Position numbers and translations under genes: made by a program. From positions 9,424,001 through 9,488,000 of the forward strand of contig NC_013929.1 in assembly GCF_000091305.1 (NCBI RefSeq): a stretch of DNA of 64,000 nucleotides, read 5' to 3'. The DNA is from Streptomyces scabiei 87.22. GTDB taxonomy: Bacteria; Actinomycetota; Actinomycetes; Streptomycetales; Streptomycetaceae. The notes under the pieces were generated by a model, which saw only the letters and a list, made by a program, of their open reading frames with translations, was not told where the DNA came from and did not search any database. Positions 6,810-15,067 of this stretch are shown piece by piece (within the stretch, counting starts at the first letter, position 1; each line of letters begins with the position of its first letter).

Positions 6810-8915
6810 TCACCTCGGGCCGGCCACCGGCACGATGGACTCCAGCGTCGGCACGACCTCCTCGATCGAGCCGTCCGCCGCGAACACCAGCCGGTCCAGG
6901 GTGGACTCCCGGCGCACGCCGTCACCGCGCGGGGTGCCGGGGCCCGGGACCGCGAACCGGTGGTAGCAGATGAACCAGTCGTCGGTGCCGGGGACGTTCA
7001 CGACCGTGTGGTGGCCGGTGGCGAGGATCCCGTACTCCGGGCGCTTGCGCAGGATCACGCCGCGCTCGGTCCACGGGCCGAGCGGAGTGGGGCCGGTGGC
7101 GTAGGCGACGTGGTAGTCCTCGCTGCGGGTGTCGTCCTCCGACCACATGAAGTAGTAGACGCCCCGCCGCTTGACGACGAAGGCGCCCTCGCGGAAGCTC
7201 TCCGGGGTGAACCGCCGGACCCGCGCCGGGTCGAAGGACACCATGTCCTCGTTCAACGGGACGCCGTACGCCTCGCAGTTGCCCCAGTAGAGATACGACG
7301 TGCCGTCGTCGTCCCGGAAGACGGCCGGGTCGATCATCTGGCCCGCGTAGTCGTCGCGCCCGACGAGCGGCCGGTCCAGGGCGTCCCGGAAGGGGCCGGT
7401 CGGGCTGTCGGCGACGGCCACACCGATCTGCTGGTCGGCGCAGAAGTAGAAGTAGTACGACCCGTCGCGCTCCCCGGCGGCCGGCGCCCAGGCGTGGCGG
7501 TCCGCCCAGCTCACGTCCGACTCCAGATCGAGGACGACGCCGTGGTTCTCCCAGGTGACCAGGTCGTCGGAGGAGAACACCTCGAAGCGGGTGCCGCCCC
7601 AGCCCTCGAAGCCGTCCGTCGTCGGATAGACGTAGTAACGGCCGTGGAATTCCTGGATGTTGGGGTCGGCGTACAGGCCCGGCAGCAAGGGGCTGCGCAT
7701 CGGCACCGCCTCGACCGTCCAGATGCGCGCGGTACCGTCGGCCGCGGTGACGGTGTACTCCCGCGGGGTACGGAAGTCGCGCGGGGTGCCGGGCGGCGGA
7801 TCGATCCGGGAGCCCGCGGACAGGCTGAACTCCGGCGCGAGAGCGTCGAGTCCGGCCCCCGGATGCAGGGGCAGGACGACCCTGGAGCGGGCATGGTCGA
7901 CGAGCGCGTACGCCTTCAGACCCTCCGGTACGTCGGCGTCGACGACGGACGCCGCCGGGGCGTACCCGGCGAGGAGGCGTTCGTACTCGGCCCGCGTCAC
8001 CGGCAGTACCGAGCCGTGCCGTGCGCCGGGCGGCAACGCGAACTCCGTGCAGGGTGTCCACTCCCCGGAGCCCGGATCGGTGGTCTCGAAGGGCACGTAG
8101 CCGCGCCCGCTGAACTCGTCGACGAACAGGTACCACCTGCGGTCGTCCGTGTTGGAGCGGAAGACGATCGGTCCCTCGCCCTGCTCGACCGTCCCGTGCC
8201 CGATCCGGTCGGCCACGAAGTCGTACGAGGTGGCGCGCAGCTCCTTCGACTTCTCCACGGTGATGAACTTGCCGCCGGGCGCGGCGGGGGAGTTGCCGCG
8301 CTCGTCCTTGGTGAAGCGGTAGTAGGTGCCGTCGTGGCGGACGACGGTCGAGTCGATCACCGAGTGGCCGGGGTCGTTCCACAGCCGGGGTTCGCTGAAG
8401 ACACGGAAGTCGCGGGTGGTCGCGTACAGCATCCGGTTGTGGGTGTCGGCGCTGTGGTCCGGGTCGTCCGGCGCGTACAGCCTCGACGCCCAGAAGACGA
8501 CGAACTCGCCCCGCTCCGGGTCGTGAACGGCCTCGGGCGCCCAGACGTTGCCGGCGGTGTCCGGGGCGACGCGCACCCGTCGACGGTCGGTCCAGTGCAC
8601 CAGATCGGTGCTCTCCCAGACCATGAGGGAGGTGCTCCCGGTGCGCTGCACCCGGTCCCAGTCGCCGTCCGGCTCCCCGTGCATCCTGAGGTCGGTGGCG
8701 ATCAGGTAGAAGCGGTCACCCTCCGGGGCGCGCACGAGGAAGGGATCGCGCAGCCCGCCCGTGCCGAGGTCCGAAGTGAGCACCGGCGCCCCGCCGTTCA
8801 GCTCGCGCCAGCGCAGTGGGTCGTTCCCCCGGCTGAGCGCGAACCGGATCCGCTCACCGTCCGGTCTGCCCTCGCCGGTGAAGTAGACGAAGACGTATCC
8901 GGCGTACTCCTGCAA
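6810..8915 (-). CDS. Glycoside hydrolase with two GH43-like modules in tandem
   Basis: 701-residue protein with two five-bladed beta-propeller GH43-like catalytic modules (about residues 1-330 and 425-695) joined by a ~90-residue beta-rich segment with RTPREYTVTAADGTARIWTV. Each module shows the acidic triad of the family: module 1 has RDPF, VIDSTVV and QGEGPIVF; module 2 has ADPNI, IDPAVF and REGAFVVK. There is no signal peptide, so it should act in the cytoplasm on imported oligosaccharides, probably arabinose- or xylose-containing. The start is TTG at 8915, preceded by GGAGG at 6-7 nt. It stands alone, convergent with arsR. Substrate specificity is not assignable. Confidence 0.88.
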   Translation of the reverse strand: MQEYAGYVFVYFTGEGRPDGERIRFALSRGNDPLRWRELNGGAPVLTSDLGTGGLRDPFLVRAPEGDRFYLIATDLRMHGEPDGDWDRVQRTGSTSLMVWESTDLVHWTDRRRVRVAPDTAGNVWAPEAVHDPERGEFVVFWASRLYAPDDPDHSADTHNRMLYATTRDFRVFSEPRLWNDPGHSVIDSTVVRHDGTYYRFTKDERGNSPAAPGGKFITVEKSKELRATSYDFVADRIGHGTVEQGEGPIVFRSNTDDRRWYLFVDEFSGRGYVPFETTDPGSGEWTPCTEFALPPGARHGSVLPVTRAEYERLLAGYAPAASVVDADVPEGLKAYALVDHARSRVVLPLHPGAGLDALAPEFSLSAGSRIDPPPGTPRDFRTPREYTVTAADGTARIWTVEAVPMRSPLLPGLYADPNIQEFHGRYYVYPTTDGFEGWGGTRFEVFSSDDLVTWENHGVVLDLESDVSWADRHAWAPAAGERDGSYYFYFCADQQIGVAVADSPTGPFRDALDRPLVGRDDYAGQMIDPAVFRDDDGTSYLYWGNCEAYGVPLNEDMVSFDPARVRRFTPESFREGAFVVKRRGVYYFMWSEDDTRSEDYHVAYATGPTPLGPWTERGVILRKRPEYGILATGHHTVVNVPGTDDWFICYHRFAVPGPGTPRGDGVRRESTLDRLVFAADGSIEEVVPTLESIVPVAGPR

Positions 8916-9061
8916 GCCGACCTCCAGAGCTGCGACCTTTTGAGACTTCCTGTGCGGAAGCTCCGTCGAAGAGTGTTGCTATCTGTGTCCGGCGGCGTCA
9001 ATCGGCTCAAGGTCCGGGGACGGCATCGAAAAGTTTCGGCGCGGCGGTACGCTCCCGCGCG

Positions 9062-9952
9062 TCAGCCCTCCAGCCGGCGGATCCGTTCCGCGTCGCAGGT
9101 GCGCGGGCAGGTGGAGCACGCCTCGGCCGGGCGGATCGTGTAGTAGAGGCAGCAGCCCAGGCGGGTGCGGGTCGGGTGTTCGCGGCCGTCACCGGTGCGC
9201 AGCAGGCGGAAGTCTGCGCCACCGGGGAAGGGGGCGTGCGCGCCGGGCAGGACCGTGGAGGCGGCCCGGACACCGGCGGCCTCGTCGCCGCGTGCCCGGC
9301 CGAGGTACCACAGCCCGGAGACCAGGTCGTCCGAGACCAGACCCCACAGGGCCCGCGAGCCCCGGCGGACGAACGGGCCGAACGCCTCCAGCACCGGGGC
9401 CATGTGGTCCGCGACGGCGGCCCTCAACTCCGCGCGCAGCGCCTCCTGGTGGGCGACGGCGCGAGCGCCGGGCAGGGCCGCGGCCGGGTCGTCCGGCAGG
9501 CAGACGAGGCCGGAGCCGGGCCGGATCTCGAAGGCGCCGGTCGCGAGGTCGATCCGGAGGTCGGCGGGGGCGACGCGGGGCACCCTCTGTTCCAGGTACC
9601 AGACCCCGCTCATCAGCAGGGCGGCTGACCAGGCGTAGTCGTGCAGGGCGCGGGAAGCGGCGACATGGCGGGGCGCGCGGTGGTCGTGGCGGTCCCGGAT
9701 GCGGGCGGCCTCCGCCTCGACGAAGGCTTCCACGCTGTCCTGACCGTCCATCAGGTTGATGGTGCGCACGCCGACTTCGGGCGTCCGCCGGTCCGAGGAG
9801 GGCGCCGGCCGGTAGCCCGGCCGGCCGGGCCGGGCCACGCGTACGGACAGGGCGTCGCAGATCGCGTCCAGGCGGCGGTAGGCGGCGGCCAGGAGTTCCG
9901 GGACGTGGGTGGCGGTGTCGGCCCGGGCGTCCTCCAGGTGAACCACGGTCAT
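9062..9952 (-). CDS. FhuF-type ferric-siderophore reductase ((2Fe-2S) protein)
   Basis: 296-residue cytoplasmic protein whose C-terminus carries the FhuF cluster-binding motif C-C-x10-C-x2-C in GCCLYYTIRPAEACSTCPRT. Proteins with this motif hold a [2Fe-2S] cluster and reduce ferric siderophores after uptake to release iron. The ATG at 9952 follows GGAGTGA. It is divergent from the siderophore biosynthesis operon, with an iron box 38 bp upstream that can serve both directions. This gives one locus for both making and unloading the siderophore. No ABC importer or binding protein for uptake is present nearby. Confidence 0.87.
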   Translation of the reverse strand: MTVVHLEDARADTATHVPELLAAAYRRLDAICDALSVRVARPGRPGYRPAPSSDRRTPEVGVRTINLMDGQDSVEAFVEAEAARIRDRHDHRAPRHVAASRALHDYAWSAALLMSGVWYLEQRVPRVAPADLRIDLATGAFEIRPGSGLVCLPDDPAAALPGARAVAHQEALRAELRAAVADHMAPVLEAFGPFVRRGSRALWGLVSDDLVSGLWYLGRARGDEAAGVRAASTVLPGAHAPFPGGADFRLLRTGDGREHPTRTRLGCCLYYTIRPAEACSTCPRTCDAERIRRLEG

Positions 9953-9989
9953 CCGTCACTCCAGAGCGTGAAGAGGTTTTGCAGTCGGG

Positions 9990-10008
9990 GTAGGTGAGGC
10001 TTACCTTA
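9990..10008. promoter_or_regulatory. DmdR1/IdeR iron box
   Basis: GTAGGTGAGGCTTACCTTA matches the actinobacterial iron box (TTAGGTTAGGCTAACCTAA) at 15 of 19 positions, including the AGGT/ACCT half sites. It lies in the divergent promoter region between the fhuF-like gene and the siderophore operon. Iron-loaded DmdR/IdeR should repress both. Confidence 0.85.
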
Positions 10009-10163
10009 TCCACAAGATCGCCCAGTGATGACCAGGCTCCACCCCGAGCCACCGGCGTACGGCTTCCCGGGCGGTGACTCCCGCGGTTCGCGGGGCGGGC
10101 CCCACCACGAGACCGGCCCGCCCCGCCGCCCCCGACCCGTCAGCGGAAGTAGTGCACCACCCC

Positions 10164-11378
10164 ATGCGTCTGTACCTGCTCGCCCTCAACCCCACCGACT
10201 CCGTCACCGAGGGCTTCCTGCCCGCCGCGGCCCGGCTCGGCCTGCACGTCACCGTCCTCACCGACCGGCCCGACGACCATCGCGCCGCGTACCCCGGAGC
10301 CGAGATCCTGGCGTGCGACGTACGCGACCACCGTGCCGTCGTCACCCGGATCTCCACCCACCACCGGCCCGACGCGGTCTTCACCAACAGCGACCACCTC
10401 CAGACCCAGGCCGCCCTCGCCGCCCACTACTTCGGACTGCCCGGCAAGGACTGGCGGGCCGCCCTGCGCACCAAGGACAAGGGCGAGATGCGCCGCCGGC
10501 TGGCCGCCGCCGGCGTGGACACCGTCTGGTCCGCCGAGATCCGCGACCCGGCAGACCTCACCGGCCCCCGCGTCGCCGACGCCCCCTACCCCTGTGTCGT
10601 CAAGCCCCGCGAGGGCGTCGCCAGCGAGGACGTCGTCCTCGTGACCGACGCCGGGGACCTGGTGGCCCGCGGCAAGGAGATCCTGGCCCGGCGCCCGGGC
10701 GCCGCCCTCGTCGTCGAGGAGTACCTGCCGGGCGAGCTGTACACCCTGGAGACCCTCGGCGACGCCCGCGTCCGGCACGTCCTCGGCGGCTTCCACACCG
10801 AGCTGTCCCCGCCGCCGTACTTCGTCGAGCGGCGGATGGCCTTCGTCCCGGCCCACCCCGAACCGGTCCTCGCACAGATCCTCGCCCAACTGGACGCCCT
10901 CGGGGTCGGGTTCGGGGCCTGTCACACCGAGTTCGTGGTCCACGACGGCCGGGCCCGCGTCATCGAGGTCAACTACCGTGCCATCGGCGACCGCTGCGAC
11001 CTGCTGCTCGCCCGGCTGCTCGGCCTCCCCCTCTTCGAGTACATCCTCCGCACCCACCTCGGCGAGCCGCTGCCCGCCGGCCTGGGCGCCCGACGCGGTG
11101 CCGCGGCCCGTCTGGAGTACCCCTGCGCCGACCGGGCCGGAACCCTGGTCGCCGGCCCCTCCGCCACCGAACTCCACGTCGACGGCGTCGACCTGACGTA
11201 CCGTCCGCTCCGCGCGATCGGTGAGCACCACGCGCTGTACCGGACGAACCGCGACTACCTCGGCGTCCTCACCGCCACCGCCACCGCTGCCTCGAACGCG
11301 ACCGGCGCCGGTCAGCAGGCCGTCGACCGGGTGGCGGCGGACTTCCTCGCCGCCCAGCGCTGGGAGATCCGGCCGTGA
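10164..11378 (+). CDS. ATP-grasp ligase of the siderophore locus (PvsA-like)
   Basis: ATP-grasp enzyme, 404 residues from the ATG at 10164; a GTG at 10152 is an alternative. ATP-grasp landmarks are PYPCVVKPREGVASEDVVLV (ATP-binding lysine), VVEEYLPGELYTLE (adenine-site acids) and the Mg-binding RVIEVNYRAIGDR. It probably joins an amino acid or carboxylate building block through an acyl phosphate. It is the first gene of a tightly coupled operon with two IucA/IucC synthetases (GTGA overlap at 11375) and a PLP decarboxylase. The same enzyme set, including an ATP-grasp protein, makes vibrioferrin in Vibrio (PvsA/B/D/E). The substrate here is unknown. Confidence 0.8.
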   Translation: MRLYLLALNPTDSVTEGFLPAAARLGLHVTVLTDRPDDHRAAYPGAEILACDVRDHRAVVTRISTHHRPDAVFTNSDHLQTQAALAAHYFGLPGKDWRAALRTKDKGEMRRRLAAAGVDTVWSAEIRDPADLTGPRVADAPYPCVVKPREGVASEDVVLVTDAGDLVARGKEILARRPGAALVVEEYLPGELYTLETLGDARVRHVLGGFHTELSPPPYFVERRMAFVPAHPEPVLAQILAQLDALGVGFGACHTEFVVHDGRARVIEVNYRAIGDRCDLLLARLLGLPLFEYILRTHLGEPLPAGLGARRGAAARLEYPCADRAGTLVAGPSATELHVDGVDLTYRPLRAIGEHHALYRTNRDYLGVLTATATAASNATGAGQQAVDRVAADFLAAQRWEIRP

Positions 11379-13189
11379 CCACCGACGCCCGCCCCGTGGC
11401 CGCCGCCGGCACCACCACGCACGCCTCGCCCGCCACCACGGATGCCGCGCCCGCGAACACCGTCGAAGCCGGCCTCCTCACCCGCGTGCTCGGTGCCCTG
11501 CTCCGCGAGGACGTCGTCGGCCTGCGCTCCCGCGGTACCCTCGTCCACCGCGCCGACGGCCCCTGGCTGCGCCTGCCCGCCGTGGACGACGCCCTCCTGC
11601 TGCCCGTCACCGAGGACGGCTTCCAGTCCCCGTACGCCGCCCGGGAACCCCTGCTGCTCCGGGAGTCGGACGGCACCCGCCTCGGCACCTGCGAGGCCGT
11701 CCTCGCCGCCCTGCGCTCCCTCGCCGAGCCCGTCGACCGCGCCGGCTTCGACGCGTTCGCCGAGGAGTGCCGCCAGACCCTCGCGACCATGCTGCTGCAC
11801 GAGGAGACGGAGGAGGAGACCGCCGCCGGACTCGTCGACCTGTACGGGGCCGACCCCGCCGACTGGACCGGACCGCGCGCCGGACTCGCGTTCGACACCC
11901 TCGCCGCACGCCTCGACCACCCGGTCTACCCGACCGCGCGCGGCCGCGCGGGCCTGGACGGCGAGCAACTGCGCCGCTGTGCACCGGAGTTCCACCCGGG
12001 CTTTCCCCTCCGCTGGCTCGCCCTGCCCCGGGAGGCCGTCACCGTGTCCGGGGCCCTCCCGGACGGCTGGCCCACCCCCTCCGGGCTCGGCCTCGCAGAC
12101 CTCGACCGCACGCATCTCACCCTGCCCGTGCACCCGTTGACCGCCGGCGCACCTCTCGACGCGGCCCTGCGCGAGGCGGGACTCGCCGACCACGCCGTCC
12201 TCGCGGACCGGCCGTACCTCACGGTCGTGCCCACCCTGTCCATGCGTACGGTCGCACCGGCCGCCGCCCCCGGGCTGCACCTCAAACTGCCCCTGGCGAC
12301 CGCCACCCTGGGGCTGCGCAACAAGCGGTCCGTCAAGCCCGGGACCCTCGCCGACGGTGCCGCCGGACAGCGCCTCCTGGCGGCGGTCCTCGACCGCGAA
12401 CCCCGCTTCCGTGGCCGGATCCTGCACGCCGACGAGTCGGTGTACGCGCACGCCGGACACGAACTCCTCGCCGTCCTGTGCCGCCGCCTCCCGGCGGACC
12501 TCGACGACTCGCTCGTCGTCCCCCTGGCCGCCCTGCTGGCCCCGGCACCCGGCGGGCGACTGGTCCTGGACCACCTCGCCGACCGGTTCCACAGGGGTGA
12601 CCCGATCGCGTTGCTCGACGCCGTGCTGACCCTGCTGTTCGACTGGCAGACCACGCTCTTCGGGTACGGGATCGCCCTGGAGTCGCATCAGCAGAACGTC
12701 TCCCTGGTCCTCGGCCCGGACTCCGGCGCGCTGCGTCTGCTGCTGAAGGACAACGACGGACCGCGCGTCGACCCCGCCCGCCTGGCCGCCGCCCTCGGCA
12801 CCCACGAAGGGGAGGGCGACGGCGGCTGGGGCTTCGAGGACGCCCGCACCTTCACCACCGACGACCGCGCGCTGACCGACGTCTTCACCACCATCACCGT
12901 CCATCTGTGCGCCGGGTCCTACGCGTTCGGCCTCGCCCGTCACGGCCGCGCCCCGCTGCCCGAGTTGCTGCGCCTCGTACGGGACCGGCTCACCGAGGCC
13001 GTCGACCGCCTCGGCGGTGACGCGGCGGCCGTTCTGCGTGCCCATGTGCTGCACGCCGCCGAGCTGCCGGTGAAGGCGATGGTGACCGCCGGGACCCTGC
13101 TGAGCAAGGAGAGGACCGGCGCCGCCGACATCAACAAGCACTACACCACCGGCCCCAACTACCTGCTCCGGCACGGTGTTCCGGGATGA
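11375..13189 (+). CDS. IucA/IucC-family NRPS-independent siderophore synthetase (first copy)
   Basis: 604-residue NIS synthetase that adenylates a carboxylate, usually citrate or a citryl intermediate, and condenses it with an amine or alcohol. Visible family motifs are HLKLPLATATLGLRNKRSVK in the ATP/citrate-binding half, ESHQQNVSLVLG (the H-x-Q-N motif) and LLLKDNDGPRVD. It begins at a GTG overlapping the ATP-grasp stop. The N-terminal ~28 residues are an Ala/Thr-rich extension. It sits between the ATP-grasp gene and a second, divergent NIS synthetase, which implies two sequential condensations. Type A, B or C specificity cannot be set without phylogeny. Confidence 0.92.
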   Translation: MTTDARPVAAAGTTTHASPATTDAAPANTVEAGLLTRVLGALLREDVVGLRSRGTLVHRADGPWLRLPAVDDALLLPVTEDGFQSPYAAREPLLLRESDGTRLGTCEAVLAALRSLAEPVDRAGFDAFAEECRQTLATMLLHEETEEETAAGLVDLYGADPADWTGPRAGLAFDTLAARLDHPVYPTARGRAGLDGEQLRRCAPEFHPGFPLRWLALPREAVTVSGALPDGWPTPSGLGLADLDRTHLTLPVHPLTAGAPLDAALREAGLADHAVLADRPYLTVVPTLSMRTVAPAAAPGLHLKLPLATATLGLRNKRSVKPGTLADGAAGQRLLAAVLDREPRFRGRILHADESVYAHAGHELLAVLCRRLPADLDDSLVVPLAALLAPAPGGRLVLDHLADRFHRGDPIALLDAVLTLLFDWQTTLFGYGIALESHQQNVSLVLGPDSGALRLLLKDNDGPRVDPARLAAALGTHEGEGDGGWGFEDARTFTTDDRALTDVFTTITVHLCAGSYAFGLARHGRAPLPELLRLVRDRLTEAVDRLGGDAAAVLRAHVLHAAELPVKAMVTAGTLLSKERTGAADINKHYTTGPNYLLRHGVPG

Positions 13190-13268
13190 CTTCGAGGCCG
13201 GCGCGGCCGCCGGCCCTTCCTTCGCGTCCGACCCGCCCCCACGACCGCGTACCCGCTGGAGCCGCCGC

Positions 13269-14981
13269 ATGCCCCCGCTCACCGACTCGCCCGGCACCAC
13301 CCGCCTCCCCGCCGCCGGCGACGCCGTCGCCCACACCCTGCTGAACTGCCTGCTGCGCGAGGTGTCCGGCCCCGAACACCAGACCGCCGTCAGCGACGGC
13401 CACCTGCTGCTGCGTCTGCCCCGCCGCGGACTCCTGCTGCGGGTCGCGCTGCGCCGCACGTCCCTGCTGGGCGCCCACCGTTTCACCGGCCCCGTCCACG
13501 AGCGGTCGGGCACCGGCTGGACACCGCTCGACTGGCGCCGCCTCGCCGTGTACACGCACGACGAGCTGACCCTGCGCACCGGCGTCAGCAACCCCGAGTT
13601 CCTGCACCAGGTCGACTCCAGCCACCGCACCCTCGCCACCACGCTCACCAGCCGCGAGGCCGCCGCGCACGCCCCGCACGGGCGCCCGGACTATCTCGTC
13701 TCCGAGCGGTCCCTGCTGTTCGGCCACCGCTTCCACCCCACCCCGAAGGCCCGCACCGGCGACGCGGAGTCCTGGCGGTCGTACGCCCCCGAGGACGGTG
13801 CCTCCTTCCCGCTGCGCCGCCTCGCTGTCCGCGACCACCTGATCGCCGAGGAGACCGCCGAGGCCGGGGCGACCGCCGTACTCGACCGGGAGTCCGGCGG
13901 CGTCCCCGACGGCTATCGCGTGCTGCCCGCCCACCCCTGGCAGTACGAGATGCTGCGCGGACACCGGCTGCTGCGCGAGGCGCTGGGCCGCGGCGACATC
14001 CTCGACCTGGGGCCCGGAGACCGGGAGTACGCGGCCACCGCCTCCGTCCGCACCCTCTTCGACGGTGACGCCTTCCTGAAGTTCAGCCTCAACGTCCGGA
14101 TCACCAACTGCCTTCGCAAGAACGCCAGTTACGAACTCTCCGGCGCCGTCGCCCTCACCCGCGTCCTCGCCCCGGTCCTCACCGACCTGGAGAGCCGCTT
14201 CCCCGGCAGCGCGGTACTGCGCGAGCCCGCCTACCGCAGCCTCGCCGTCCCCGGCCCCGACGGCACCCCCGACCGGGCCCTCCTCGAAGGCTTCGGGGTG
14301 ATCGTCCGCGAGGGCCTGTCCCGGCGGCTGCTGCCCGGCACCACCCCGCTGCTCGCGGCCGCCGTCGCCGACGAGTACCCGACCAGTGCCGCCCACCTGT
14401 CCCGCCTTCTCGACGGCGCGGGTCCCCGGGCGGCCCTGACCTGGTGGAAGGAGTACCTGCGCCTCCTCCTGCCGCCGGTCCTCGCCGCCTACTTCGACCA
14501 CGGGCTCGTCCTCGAACCCCACCTCCAGAACGTCCTCGTCTGCGTCGACCCCGACGGCATGCCCGCCCAGGTCCTCTTCCGCGACCTGGAGGGCGCCAAG
14601 CTCCTGCCCGGCCACCACGCCGACGCCCTCGCCGCCCTGCCGCCCGAGGTCGCCGGACCGATGTCCTACGACGCCCGGCGCGGCTGGGACCGCGTCGTGT
14701 ACTGCCTCCTCGTCAACCACGTCGCCGAACTGCTCGCCGTCCTCGCCGACCTGCACCCCGGGACCGAGCACGACCTGTGGGCGGCGGTCCGCGCGACCCT
14801 CCGGGCCCACGCCGACGAGGCCGGCTGCCCGCCCCTGCTGGCCGACCTCCTCGCCGGAGCCCCGCTCCCCGCCAAGACCAATCTGCTCACCCGCTGGGAA
14901 CGCAGGGCCGACCGCGAGGCCGGCTACGTCCGCCTGCCCTCCCCGCTCGCCGAGGACGTCCTGCGCCGGAGCACCCGGTGA
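13269..14981 (+). CDS. IucA/IucC-family NRPS-independent siderophore synthetase (second copy)
   Basis: 570-residue NIS synthetase from the ATG at 13269 (GGAG 7 nt upstream); a GTG at 13176 overlapping the previous gene would add 31 residues. The family motifs are FLKFSLNVRITNCLRKNASY, LEPHLQNVLVCVDPDG and LFRDLEGAKLLPG. It is only distantly similar to the first copy, so the two should carry out different condensations rather than being a recent duplicate. The stop codon lies inside an 18-bp tandem repeat leading into the decarboxylase gene. Confidence 0.92.
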   Translation: MPPLTDSPGTTRLPAAGDAVAHTLLNCLLREVSGPEHQTAVSDGHLLLRLPRRGLLLRVALRRTSLLGAHRFTGPVHERSGTGWTPLDWRRLAVYTHDELTLRTGVSNPEFLHQVDSSHRTLATTLTSREAAAHAPHGRPDYLVSERSLLFGHRFHPTPKARTGDAESWRSYAPEDGASFPLRRLAVRDHLIAEETAEAGATAVLDRESGGVPDGYRVLPAHPWQYEMLRGHRLLREALGRGDILDLGPGDREYAATASVRTLFDGDAFLKFSLNVRITNCLRKNASYELSGAVALTRVLAPVLTDLESRFPGSAVLREPAYRSLAVPGPDGTPDRALLEGFGVIVREGLSRRLLPGTTPLLAAAVADEYPTSAAHLSRLLDGAGPRAALTWWKEYLRLLLPPVLAAYFDHGLVLEPHLQNVLVCVDPDGMPAQVLFRDLEGAKLLPGHHADALAALPPEVAGPMSYDARRGWDRVVYCLLVNHVAELLAVLADLHPGTEHDLWAAVRATLRAHADEAGCPPLLADLLAGAPLPAKTNLLTRWERRADREAGYVRLPSPLAEDVLRRSTR

Positions 14982-15041
14982 ACCAGATGCACCCGGTGAA
15001 CCAGATGCACCCGGTGAACCAGATGCACCCGGTGAACCAGA
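14971..15041 (+). repeat. 18-bp tandem repeat with overlapping stop and start codons
   Basis: GCACCCGGTGAACCAGAT is present three times exactly (14971-14988, 14989-15006, 15007-15024), then 17 bp of a fourth copy (15025-15041). Each unit contains a GTGA. The first GTGA holds the stop of the upstream synthetase, and all GTGs are in frame with the downstream decarboxylase, encoding the hexapeptide VNQMHP repeatedly. Copy number could change by slippage without shifting frame. Confidence 0.9.
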
Positions 15042-15067
15042 AGCATTCGATGAACGAGGAGCCGTCG

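Noticed and set aside
4907..9143. Long plus-strand frames opposite the MFS and tandem GH43 genes
   Set aside because: Products are Arg/Gly/His-rich and match nothing; the minus-strand genes have clear families and ribosome binding sites.
14444..14977. Upstream extension of the decarboxylase frame into the second IucA/IucC gene
   Set aside because: The extension is Arg/Pro-rich noise overlapping a conserved enzyme. The ATG at 15068 with GAGGAG gives the normal family length.
14971..15041. Tandem repeats taken as a CRISPR array
   Set aside because: Units are 18 bp, directly adjacent without spacers, in frame, and no cas genes are present.
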